Origin: Chromatiaceae bacterium
Lineage (GTDB): Bacteria > Pseudomonadota > Gammaproteobacteria > Chromatiales > Chromatiaceae
Direction: 5' to 3'
Assembly: GCA_012962365.1 (NCBI GenBank)
Contig: DTXR01000585.1
Location: 1-12,980 of the forward strand
DNA: 12,980 nucleotides
Of the stretch, positions 1 to 7,341 are shown piece after piece. Every line of letters begins with the position of its first letter. Within the stretch, counting starts at the first letter, position 1. Made by a program: the position numbers and the translations under genes. Below the pieces are notes generated by a model. That model did not search any database. It was not told where the DNA came from and was given only the letters and a program-made list of their open reading frames with translations.

Positions 1-2
1 AA

Positions 3-63
3 GCTATATGAAAAATCTCACCAGACCTGGGGGTATGACTGCGATTTTTCATTACGCTATCCA
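3..63 (-). repeat. 61-bp dispersed repeat, left copy (inverted relative to 7217-7277)
   Basis: Read on the minus strand, this stretch aligns without gaps to 7217-7277 with 52 of 61 matching positions. The copy also carries an internal inverted repeat: TGAAAAATC near one end and GATTTTTCA near the other, about 25 bases apart, so a single strand could fold into a hairpin. It lies in the non-coding leader of the first SulP gene. No target-site duplication or coding capacity is visible. It behaves like a short intergenic palindromic (REP- or MITE-like) element; the family is not recognised. Confidence 0.75.
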
Positions 64-207
64 AATCAATATCTTGCGCTTTGCACTCCCTCTGAACCCA
101 CGGATTCAGGATAATGTTTTGATATACAAGCCTAGCTGCCTTTCTTTGCTTCCGTGCAGAACCAAGCGGCCTGTCATATCCCATCAACACCAGGAGCAGA
201 TTGTCCC

Positions 208-2037
208 ATGAGCTTTCCAGAGATGCTTGTCCGCCTGCGGCAGATGCTGATTCCCACCTTGTATCAGCTGAAGGAATTGAAGGATCCGGCTATATTGAAA
301 GCCGATGTGATCGCGGGTATTACGGTTGCGCTGGTGCTGGTGCCGCAATCCATGGCCTATGCCCAACTTGCGGGACTGCCGCCTTATTTTGGTTTGTATG
401 CATCTTTCCTGCCACCGATGGTGGCCGCCATATTTGGTTCTTCCCGGCAGTTGGCCACGGGACCGGTGGCCGTCGTTTCACTCCTGACTGCGGCTTCTCT
501 GGAGCCCTTGGCGGCAGCTGGCTCGGAAGGCTTCCTGGCCTATGCCATTTTACTGGCGCTAATGATCGGTGCTTTCCAGATGTTTCTAGGATTGTTTCGC
601 CTCGGCGTTCTGGTGGATTTCCTGTCTCATCCTGTGGTCGTTGGCTTCACCAACGCCGGCGCCATCATCATCGGCACCTCCCAACTGAGCAAACTGTTTG
701 GTGTTACCGCCGAAAAAGCGCCGCACCATTACGAGAGCGTATATAACGTGCTCGTGGAAGCCGCGCAAAACACGCATTTGATGACGTTTGGGTTTGCAGT
801 TTTGTCTCTGGGCATCATCTGGGGTGTAAAGAAATACCAGCCCCGTTTACCTAGCGTATTGATTGCCGTGGTCATTGCGACTTTGCTGTCGTGGACCCTC
901 GGGTTTGAAGACAAAGGCGGCGCAATCGTGGGGGTTATTCCGGCAGGCCTGCCCGGCATGGTCATGCCCACCTTTGATTGGGAAGTCATGAAACAGCTCA
1001 TCGCCTCTACGGTGATCATTTCCCTGATCGGCTTCATGGAAGCTATCTCCATCGCCAAGGCCATGGCCGCACGTACCCGTCAACGTATCGATGCCAATCA
1101 GGAACTGGTGGGACAGGGGCTGTCCAATATCGTATCCGGACTTTTCGGCGGCTATCCGGTATCCGGTTCTTTCTCCCGTTCTGCGGTAAATATCGAAGCA
1201 GGTGCCATAACCGGATTTTCGTCCATCGTTACTGGTATCGTGGTCGGTATCACCCTATTGTTCCTCACGCCTCTGCTCTACCATTTGCCACAGGCCACGT
1301 TGGCATCAGTCATCATCATGGCGGTTATTAATCTGGTCAAGATAGAACCCATAAAGCACGCCTGGAAAGCAGAAAAACACGATGGCATCGTGGCTGTGAT
1401 TACTTTCGTATTGACACTGGTGATGGCTCCCCATCTGGAAAAAGGCATTATCATTGGCGTGGTGCTGGCCATGGTGCTGTTCATCTATCGCACCATGCGT
1501 CCCCGCATCGCCATCGTTTCACGCTATTTCGATGGAACCTTCCGTGATGTTAGTGTTCATCCGGAACTGGATAGCTGCAAGAAGATCCTGATGTTCCGCT
1601 TCGATATGTCCCTGTACTATGCCAACGCGGGTTATTTTGAAACCAAGGTACTGCAGATGGTGGCGGACAATCCGGAGGTCGAGTATCTGATTCTGGATGC
1701 GGAAGGCATTAATACCATTGACGCCACGGGGGAGGAAGTTCTACTGCACCTGAGTGAGCGGCTGGACAAGGTAGGTGTCACGATAATCATTGCGCGCATG
1801 AAAAAGCAGTTCATGGATACCATGCGCAATACCGGCACTCTGGAAAAAATGGGCGGCGACAACCGCCGTTTCTTCGCCCGCATCACTTTTGCACTGAACC
1901 AGGCCTGGTCGAATGTGGAATGTGACAAATGTAATAACGGAAAAAATTGCCCCTTGCGTACTTCGGTAGCGATCGAGCAGGCCAAAGCGCGTGGGGAACT
2001 TGATCCGGACAAGCCACATCCGGTACCTATTGCCTGA
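208..2037 (+). CDS. SulP-family inorganic anion transporter with STAS domain
   Basis: Inner-membrane anion carrier of the SulP/SLC26 family (609 aa), whose members move sulfate, bicarbonate or other anions by proton or sodium symport or by exchange. The signature PQSMAYAQLAGLPP starts near residue 46. A conserved core loop (DANQELVGQG, then GSFSRSAVN) lies near residues 295-328. Many hydrophobic segments run to about residue 428, followed by a cytoplasmic STAS domain at about 460-560. The tail after STAS carries C572, C575 and C581 (C-x2-C-x5-C). Start: the frame is open from a GTG at 154 with no ribosome site. The ATG at 208 has AGGAG at 191-195 (11-base spacing) and gives a family-like N-terminus. 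GATAAT at 110-115 could be a -10 box, but no good -35 partner is seen. The gene is convergent with the carbonic-anhydrase-like gene. The substrate cannot be read from the sequence; the GSFSRSAVN loop looks more like general SulP proteins than cyanobacterial BicA. Confidence 0.93.
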   Translation: MSFPEMLVRLRQMLIPTLYQLKELKDPAILKADVIAGITVALVLVPQSMAYAQLAGLPPYFGLYASFLPPMVAAIFGSSRQLATGPVAVVSLLTAASLEPLAAAGSEGFLAYAILLALMIGAFQMFLGLFRLGVLVDFLSHPVVVGFTNAGAIIIGTSQLSKLFGVTAEKAPHHYESVYNVLVEAAQNTHLMTFGFAVLSLGIIWGVKKYQPRLPSVLIAVVIATLLSWTLGFEDKGGAIVGVIPAGLPGMVMPTFDWEVMKQLIASTVIISLIGFMEAISIAKAMAARTRQRIDANQELVGQGLSNIVSGLFGGYPVSGSFSRSAVNIEAGAITGFSSIVTGIVVGITLLFLTPLLYHLPQATLASVIIMAVINLVKIEPIKHAWKAEKHDGIVAVITFVLTLVMAPHLEKGIIIGVVLAMVLFIYRTMRPRIAIVSRYFDGTFRDVSVHPELDSCKKILMFRFDMSLYYANAGYFETKVLQMVADNPEVEYLILDAEGINTIDATGEEVLLHLSERLDKVGVTIIIARMKKQFMDTMRNTGTLEKMGGDNRRFFARITFALNQAWSNVECDKCNNGKNCPLRTSVAIEQAKARGELDPDKPHPVPIA

Positions 2038-2048
2038 TTCGTACAGAG

Positions 2049-2079
2049 ACTGGGGCAGCAGGCAAACAGCTGCTCCAGT
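2049..2079. terminator. Hairpin between convergent genes, possible bidirectional terminator
   Basis: ACTGGGGCAGC (2049-2059) pairs with GCTGCTCCAGT (2069-2079), giving an 11-bp stem with one G-U pair and a 9-base loop. It sits 12 bases after the SulP stop and about 40 bases from the stop of the opposing gene. No T-tract follows on either strand, so intrinsic termination is uncertain. Confidence 0.4.
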
Positions 2080-2117
2080 ACGCCGGTTGCCAAAACAATC
2101 CGTTCTTCAACGGTCTG

Positions 2118-3182
2118 TTAAACGGGCAGCTTGATTTCCTCAAGATTCTTCATGGTTCGTATCGCCTGCTCGAGATCCACCTGATCAGGATTCTCCTTTG
2201 GCTGCGCCTGGATCCTTTCGTACAGTTCCTGCTGCTCCCAGGTCTCATGACTACCGTCCTTGCGCAAATGACATGCTGCCCAGGGAATGAATTTGGTAAG
2301 GGGGAACAACTGGCCGGGCTGGGGCGAAATATCGATATGCAGGCCGGAGATAAACAGAAGATTTTTTCCTGCATATTCGGGTTCTTGCAGAATGCTGCGG
2401 AAAGCCCGATCAAACTCCACCTGAGTATTGACTTGCGCAGCGGTGAGTGCCGGCCATTTTGACGCCACGATGAGGGGCATGGCATCGATAAGATTCCTGT
2501 CCATGTGATCATCGCTCGCCTTGCGAAAAAAGAACAGATCCGGTGTAAACCAGTCTTTCAAAGGGTGGAGTTCACCTTCCGACAAGGACAGCTGACCAAG
2601 TTTTTCTTGCAGCGATTGGGATATGCGGAACACCTTGGAGGTAGAAAGATTGCGCAAGGGCTGCAGCTCATTTGCAACATCTTTCTCAACCAGCCTATCC
2701 AATCTCAATATCAAGCCTTCGGGGCGCTCAGTGTGCAACAACTGGTTGTCGATGACGATATGCAGGTCGTCGTTCTCCCGCAACACAAAAATATTGTCCC
2801 TGGCAAACTGATACTCATGTGAATACCAGTCCAGCGTCCCACAGATTTTTCCGCAACTGACAGTAAAATCGTGTTCTGCGGTCTGAATCCGCCGGTAAGT
2901 TCCGTAGGTTGCCGATTCGGGATCATAGCCTACATGACTGGCATGAATAATCACCAGATCCTGGCCATGGTGTGCATGAGGGCCATGCCGGTCGATTGAT
3001 ACAATCCCGCCTACCCGCCCGTGATTGAAAGGGAAAGTACCAAAATGCTTGGCAATTAGAATGATGGGATAACCCTGGCTTTCATCCGAGCAAAAAGCCC
3101 GCGACGGCATGATTTTTCCCGCCTCGAATCCCAGCGATTTGGTGAGATTGTAGAAACGGGGAACGAAATCACTGTAGCGCAT
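2118..3182 (-). CDS. LCIB/LCIC-type (beta-like) carbonic anhydrase homologue, putative
   Basis: Putative zinc enzyme interconverting CO2 and bicarbonate, probably cytosolic since no signal peptide or membrane segment is seen. Numbered from the start used here (354 aa), it shows in order: FCSDE (C31, D33, E34); a GT-F-HGRVGG segment; a His-rich stretch near residues 66-71; VIIHASHVGYD (H83 as the likely ligand); then a G-GTYRR-Q run and SCGKICG (C110, C114). This order of C-x-D-E, a later His after a beta strand, and Cys-Gly matches what I recall of the LCIB/LCIC family of the algal carbon-concentrating mechanism, whose metal site resembles beta-carbonic anhydrases. About 220 C-terminal residues are not recognised. 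Start: ATG at 3182 has GAGG five bases upstream. An in-frame ATG at 3290 (390 aa, AAGGGA upstream) is possible, but its extra residues look less protein-like. The gene is convergent with SulP and divergent from the SLC13 gene. Family assignment is from motif memory only. Confidence 0.6.
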   Translation of the reverse strand: MRYSDFVPRFYNLTKSLGFEAGKIMPSRAFCSDESQGYPIILIAKHFGTFPFNHGRVGGIVSIDRHGPHAHHGQDLVIIHASHVGYDPESATYGTYRRIQTAEHDFTVSCGKICGTLDWYSHEYQFARDNIFVLRENDDLHIVIDNQLLHTERPEGLILRLDRLVEKDVANELQPLRNLSTSKVFRISQSLQEKLGQLSLSEGELHPLKDWFTPDLFFFRKASDDHMDRNLIDAMPLIVASKWPALTAAQVNTQVEFDRAFRSILQEPEYAGKNLLFISGLHIDISPQPGQLFPLTKFIPWAACHLRKDGSHETWEQQELYERIQAQPKENPDQVDLEQAIRTMKNLEEIKLPV

Positions 3183-3378
3183 GGCAACCTCGGCCACGCG
3201 GAAAGAACCCAGCAGTCCAGAAATTGATCCGGTTACTCTGTACACAACACACCCCCAAGCCAGATGGTAGTTGATCCATCTGCAAAGCATAAGTCCCTTT
3301 GCGCCCAAATGGAACTGTCATTTATCAGTTTACTGCCCATCATGTCAGCCCTGACCGTAACGGAACAGCTGGCTCTGC

Positions 3379-3408
3379 TTGCTACGCAAATCCCTGCTGA
3401 TGTACAAT
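3379..3408 (+). promoter_or_regulatory. Candidate sigma-70 promoter for the SLC13-SulP operon
   Basis: TTGCTA (3379-3384) and TACAAT (3403-3408) are separated by 18 bases. They match 4/6 and 5/6 of the sigma-70 consensus and lie about 50 bases before the SLC13 start codon, in the divergent gap. Confidence 0.45.
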
Positions 3409-3409
3409 G

Positions 3410-3433
3410 ATTAGATTTCCATAATCTTCTAAT
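3410..3433 (+). promoter_or_regulatory. AT-rich imperfect palindrome just after the -10 box, possible operator
   Basis: ATTAGATT and AATCT-TCTAAT form nested inverted halves: AGATT 3413-3417 with AATCT 3423-3427, and outer ATTAGA with TCTAAT. The position just downstream of the candidate -10 would suit a repressor site or a 5' mRNA hairpin. It is short and AT-rich, so chance is a real alternative. Confidence 0.22.
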
Positions 3434-3455
3434 GTTCTTTACTTAACAGGCGACC

Positions 3456-5420
3456 ATGACCGTAAGTAACCTGCCCCTGAAACAGATCATCATTGCAGCC
3501 ATCTTTGCACTCATCGCCGGCGGTCTTGCCATCGTCAGCCCCAGTATGGAAGTTGCCTGGGTGACTGCGATTCTGGTGCTTACGATCTATCTCTTCGCCT
3601 TCGAGATCGTGGATGTGGATGTGGCGGCAATATCCATCATGGTATTGCTGGGTTTGAGTTCTCTGCTGGCGCCTCTCATGGGGCTGGAAGAAGGCCTGGT
3701 AGATAATCAGAAACTTTTCAACGGTTTTTCCAGTAACGCGGTAATGTCCATCATCGCCGTAATGATCATCGGCGCGGGTCTGGACAAAACGGGATTGATG
3801 TCCAAGGTCGCTGCTTTCATACTGAAGGTTGGTGGTACGACGGAAAAGCGCATCATTCCCATTATTTCAGGCACAGTGGCCTTCATTTCATCCTTCATGC
3901 AGAATGTGGGGGCTGCGGCCTTGTTCATTCCTGTCGTATCCAGAATTTCCGCCCGCTCCGGAATTCCCCTGTCGCGTCTGCTGATGCCCATGGGGTTTTG
4001 TGCGATTCTCGGCGGTACGGTCACCATGGTGGGTTCCTCCCCCCTGATCCTGCTCAATGATCTTATCCTGACATCCAACCACGCGCTGCCGGCCGATCAG
4101 CAAATGCAGACCTGGGGACTGTTTTCTGTCACTCCCGTGGGCGTGGTTCTGGTCATCACGGGCATCCTGTATTTCGTCATCGCCGGGCGCTGGGTGCTGC
4201 CTGCCGAGAAGACGAAAGAAGACAGTACATCGACTACCGCTTCCAGCACCATGGACTATCTGCACAACACCTACGGCATAGACTACGCGCTGTATGAAGT
4301 TGTGGTTCCCGAAGGCAGCAAGCTGATCGGGCAGAAACTGGATGACGTGGAGACCAGTTACCGCATCCGCGTCATCGCCAGCAAGCGCAGTGGTCAGGAA
4401 ACCCGCGTTGGACCCAATACACTGGCACGGGATACAGAATTCGAACCGGGTATGGTGCTGGGTATCGTGGCCGCCCCTGAACACCTGGATCATTTTGTCG
4501 AGAAGTATGATCTGAAAAAAAGGGATTCCCTGCGCACCTTCTCTGAGTCTTTATCGGCAACCAAGGCGGGTATCGCCGAGATCGTCATTCCACCCGGATC
4601 AAACTTGGTCGGCAAGAGCGCAAGGGATGTCTGGATGCGCAAGGTCTATGGCATCGCCATGGTGGCGCTGCACCGCAACGGGAATACGCTGGGTGAAGGT
4701 GACAACATTCGCGACCTCCCCCTACAGGCCGGTGATACGCTTGTGGTACACACCGCATGGGATAACCTCACACGGTTGAAGAAGGATCGCAACTTCGTTG
4801 TCGTCACGACAGAATTCCCCCAGGAGGAAGAGCGCCCGCACAAGCTCGGATGGGCTGCTGTGTTCTTCGCTATCGCCCTTTCCATGGTACTGTTCACCGA
4901 CCTGCGTCTGTCCGTTGCGCTACTCACTGGCGCTGTCGGCATGGTTCTGTCGGGCGTACTGAAAATTGAGGAAGCCTACGAGGCCGTCTCATGGAAAACT
5001 GTGTTTCTTCTGGCCAGCCTGATTCCCCTGGGCCTGGCAGTGGAGACTTCCGGCACCGCCCGCTGGATCGCCGAGCAGACTTTGTCCGTGGTTGGCCATA
5101 TGCCCGTCTGGGTTATCCAGTTTGCTGTTGCAGCCCTGGCCACGTTCTTTACCCTGGTCATGTCCAATGTGGGCGCCACCGTACTGCTGGTTCCTCTGGC
5201 TGTGAACATCGCCTTGGGTATCGAAGGTGCAGATCCGGCTGTATTTGCCCTGACCGTAGCCATTGCCACATCCAACTCGTTCCTCATTCCCACCCATCAG
5301 GTCAATGCGTTGATCATGGGACCAGGCGGTTACAAGGTAACGGATTTCATGCGGGCCGGCGGCATCATGACCGGGTTGTTCCTCATCGTGGCGATCGCCA
5401 TGATGAATTTCGTATTTTAG
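3456..5420 (+). CDS. SLC13/DASS family permease with two TrkA-C (RCK_C) domains
   Basis: Inner-membrane anion permease (654 aa) of the divalent anion:Na+ symporter class, which carries sulfate, dicarboxylates or similar anions. Hydrophobic segments fill about residues 8-245 and 465-654, forming two membrane halves. Each half has a family-like Asn loop: MQNVGAAAL near 148 and MSNVGATVLLVP near 569. Between them lies a soluble insert with two tandem RCK_C repeats, about residues 275-350 and 370-450, each with the pattern VVVPEGSKLIGQKL or IVIPPGSNLVGKSA and ending in a pattern like LQAGDTLVV. Such domains usually bind a ligand and gate transport. This architecture is typical of sulfate-type bacterial SLC13 proteins, but the substrate is inferred. 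The ATG at 3456 has AGG seven bases upstream. The stop codon is shared by one base with the start of the following SulP gene, so the two are co-transcribed and probably translationally coupled. Confidence 0.92.
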   Translation: MTVSNLPLKQIIIAAIFALIAGGLAIVSPSMEVAWVTAILVLTIYLFAFEIVDVDVAAISIMVLLGLSSLLAPLMGLEEGLVDNQKLFNGFSSNAVMSIIAVMIIGAGLDKTGLMSKVAAFILKVGGTTEKRIIPIISGTVAFISSFMQNVGAAALFIPVVSRISARSGIPLSRLLMPMGFCAILGGTVTMVGSSPLILLNDLILTSNHALPADQQMQTWGLFSVTPVGVVLVITGILYFVIAGRWVLPAEKTKEDSTSTTASSTMDYLHNTYGIDYALYEVVVPEGSKLIGQKLDDVETSYRIRVIASKRSGQETRVGPNTLARDTEFEPGMVLGIVAAPEHLDHFVEKYDLKKRDSLRTFSESLSATKAGIAEIVIPPGSNLVGKSARDVWMRKVYGIAMVALHRNGNTLGEGDNIRDLPLQAGDTLVVHTAWDNLTRLKKDRNFVVVTTEFPQEEERPHKLGWAAVFFAIALSMVLFTDLRLSVALLTGAVGMVLSGVLKIEEAYEAVSWKTVFLLASLIPLGLAVETSGTARWIAEQTLSVVGHMPVWVIQFAVAALATFFTLVMSNVGATVLLVPLAVNIALGIEGADPAVFALTVAIATSNSFLIPTHQVNALIMGPGGYKVTDFMRAGGIMTGLFLIVAIAMMNFVF

Positions 5421-7189
5421 TGGCAACAGCCTTGCAGCGACTCAAGGCTTTACTGCCATTTCTGCACTGGTGGTCTCTGGTAACCCCTGAAACCCTGAAA
5501 AAGGATTTCATGGCTGGCCTGACAGGGGCCATCATCGTTCTTCCCCAGGGCATTGCCTTTGCAACTATCGCAGGTCTGCCACCGGAATACGGTCTCTACA
5601 CTGCCATGGTCACGCCGATCATCGCAGCGTTATTCGGTTCATCCAGGCATTTGATATCCGGTCCCACCACCGCAATCTCGATCGTGGTGTTTTCATCCAT
5701 CAGCCGCTATGCGGAACCCGGTTCGCCGGAATTTATCCAGATGGCGCTGACCCTGACGTTCCTGGCCGGCGCTTATCAGCTGGGGTTTGGTCTCGCTCGC
5801 CTGGGAACGCTGGTGAATTTCGTGTCGCATACAGTAGTGGTCGGATTTACCGCAGGCGCCGCCATTCTCATCGCCACCAGTCAGGTCAAACATGTGCTGG
5901 GTGTGGATGTGCCTCGCGGGGAGTCATTCGCGCATACCTGGCTGGATATTTTCCATCAGGCCGGCAATATCAACTGGTATGTTCTGGCGATTGCGGCGGG
6001 AACCCTGGGAACGGCGATTCTGACCAAAAAGATCTCTCCGCGCCTGCCGCATTTATTGCTCGCACTGGTTGTCGGCGGGCTCATCGCTCTGGTACTGGGT
6101 GCGCAGCAGCATGGTGTGGCGCTGGTGCCGGCTATTCCCTCGCATTTGCCGCCCCTGTCTTCTCCCGATTTCTCGCTGGCGGCCATTCAACAGCTGGCGC
6201 CGGAAGCCTTTGCCATCGCCTTGCTGGGCCTGATCGAAGCGGTATCCATCTCCCGGGCTATCGCCACCAAGTCCCACCAACGAATCGACAGCAATCAGGA
6301 GTTTATCGGGCAAGGACTGTCCAACATGGTTGGCAGCTTCTTTTCCAGCTATGCCGGTTCGGGGTCGTTTACCCGTTCCGGCGTAAACTACGCTTCGGGC
6401 GCCACTACCCCGTTGTCCGCGATCTTCGCTGCGGTGCTGCTGATGGCCATCGTGTTGCTGATAGCGCCTCTGACGGCGTATATTCCTGTGGCAGCCATGG
6501 GGGGCGTTATCCTGCTGGTCGCCTGGAATCTGATTGAATTTCACCAGATGAAAGTGTTGATCCGTGCCAGCAAGGCCGAAACCGGCATCCTGATCATCAC
6601 CTTCCTTGCTACTCTGTTCCTGGAGCTGGAATTTGCCATCTATATTGGCGTTTTGTTATCACTGGTTATTTTCCTTAATCGCACATCCCATCCGGACATT
6701 GTTACGCTGGCTCCCGATCGTGACGACTCCAAGGGCAAGCTCATCGATATCGAATCGAAGCCTGTTCCTCAATGCCCGCAACTTCGAATTCTTCGGGTAG
6801 ACATGTCCATTTACTTCGGTTCAGTGAATCATATCGAAGGAAAGCTCATGGAAATTTCGGAAAAAATGGGCATCAACCATATTCTGCTTGAGTTGTCAGG
6901 CGCCAATTTCATCGATGTGGCGGGCGCTGAAATGCTGGTGCATGAGGCCCACTCTCTCCAGGAAAAAGGCGGGAACCTGTATTTTTCAGGCATGAAGCCG
7001 AAAGTCTGGCAGTTCATGGCACAAGGGGGCTTTATCCGCGAGATCGGCGCAGCCCAATTCTTCGACTCCAAGCCCGAGGCCATCACCAGTATCTATGGTG
7101 TTTTGGACAAGAATAGATGCGAGACCTGTGTCACCCGTATCTTCAGAGAATGTCTGGAGCCTGAAGAAAAATCCGAAATAGCTGCCTGA
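5420..7189 (+). CDS. Second SulP-family anion transporter with STAS domain, GTG start
   Basis: Inner-membrane SulP/SLC26 anion carrier (589 aa) and a paralogue of the first SulP. The signature PQGIAFATIAGLPPEYG starts near residue 42, and the core loop DSNQEFIGQG with GSFTRSGVN lies near residues 290-322. The STAS domain spans about 455-547. The tail has C567, C570 and C578 (CETC then IFREC, C-x2-C-x7-C). Start: GTG at 5420 overlaps the TAG of the SLC13 gene (TAGTG). No Shine-Dalgarno sequence is visible, which fits reinitiation by ribosomes finishing the upstream gene. The frame is open further upstream, back to 4991, but there it lies inside the SLC13 gene and its translation is not SulP-like. 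The first in-frame ATG, at 5510, would delete residues before the first membrane segment. Sharing an operon with an SLC13 permease suggests related anions. Bicarbonate is possible given the nearby carbonic-anhydrase-like gene, but sulfate is not excluded. Confidence 0.92.
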   Translation: MATALQRLKALLPFLHWWSLVTPETLKKDFMAGLTGAIIVLPQGIAFATIAGLPPEYGLYTAMVTPIIAALFGSSRHLISGPTTAISIVVFSSISRYAEPGSPEFIQMALTLTFLAGAYQLGFGLARLGTLVNFVSHTVVVGFTAGAAILIATSQVKHVLGVDVPRGESFAHTWLDIFHQAGNINWYVLAIAAGTLGTAILTKKISPRLPHLLLALVVGGLIALVLGAQQHGVALVPAIPSHLPPLSSPDFSLAAIQQLAPEAFAIALLGLIEAVSISRAIATKSHQRIDSNQEFIGQGLSNMVGSFFSSYAGSGSFTRSGVNYASGATTPLSAIFAAVLLMAIVLLIAPLTAYIPVAAMGGVILLVAWNLIEFHQMKVLIRASKAETGILIITFLATLFLELEFAIYIGVLLSLVIFLNRTSHPDIVTLAPDRDDSKGKLIDIESKPVPQCPQLRILRVDMSIYFGSVNHIEGKLMEISEKMGINHILLELSGANFIDVAGAEMLVHEAHSLQEKGGNLYFSGMKPKVWQFMAQGGFIREIGAAQFFDSKPEAITSIYGVLDKNRCETCVTRIFRECLEPEEKSEIAA

Positions 7190-7216
7190 TACCAGAATTC
7201 GTGGATTCAGAGGGCG

Positions 7217-7277
7217 TGGATTGCGTATTGAAAAATCGCAGCTATACCCGCAGGTCAGGCAAGATTTTTCATGTAGC
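7217..7277 (+). repeat. 61-bp dispersed repeat, right copy
   Basis: Inverted partner of 3-63 (52 of 61 identical). It lies in the convergent gap between the second SulP and pyrC. TGAAAAATC (7229-7237) and GATTTTTCA (7263-7271) form a 9-bp inverted repeat. Folded in RNA, this hairpin ends in a U-rich arm on either strand, so it may also help end transcription from both sides. The rest of the gap (7190-7216 and 7278-7341) shows nothing recognisable. Confidence 0.75.
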
Positions 7278-7341
7278 CGGACGAATCAGGAGTTTGTGCT
7301 ATCTGCCCCGCCCGATGGACTCACGGATATGGAGGAAAATC

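Noticed and set aside
8..211. Open frame of 67 codons upstream of the first SulP gene
   Set aside because: It overlaps the 61-bp repeat, has no ribosome site and no recognisable protein character.
208..2037. Calling either SulP a BicA-type bicarbonate transporter or a sulfate permease by name
   Set aside because: No substrate-determining residue pattern could be verified by eye; the core loop looks like general SulP.
3183..3308. Longer N-terminus for the carbonic-anhydrase-like protein (starts at 3308 TTG or 3290 ATG)
   Set aside because: The ATG at 3182 has a better-placed ribosome site; the extension looks like untranslated leader. The 3290 start is kept as an alternative only.
4991..5419. 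Upstream extension of the second SulP frame
   Set aside because: It lies inside the SLC13 gene in another frame; its translation is Arg/His/Cys-rich and unlike SulP. The GTG at 5420 is the natural start.
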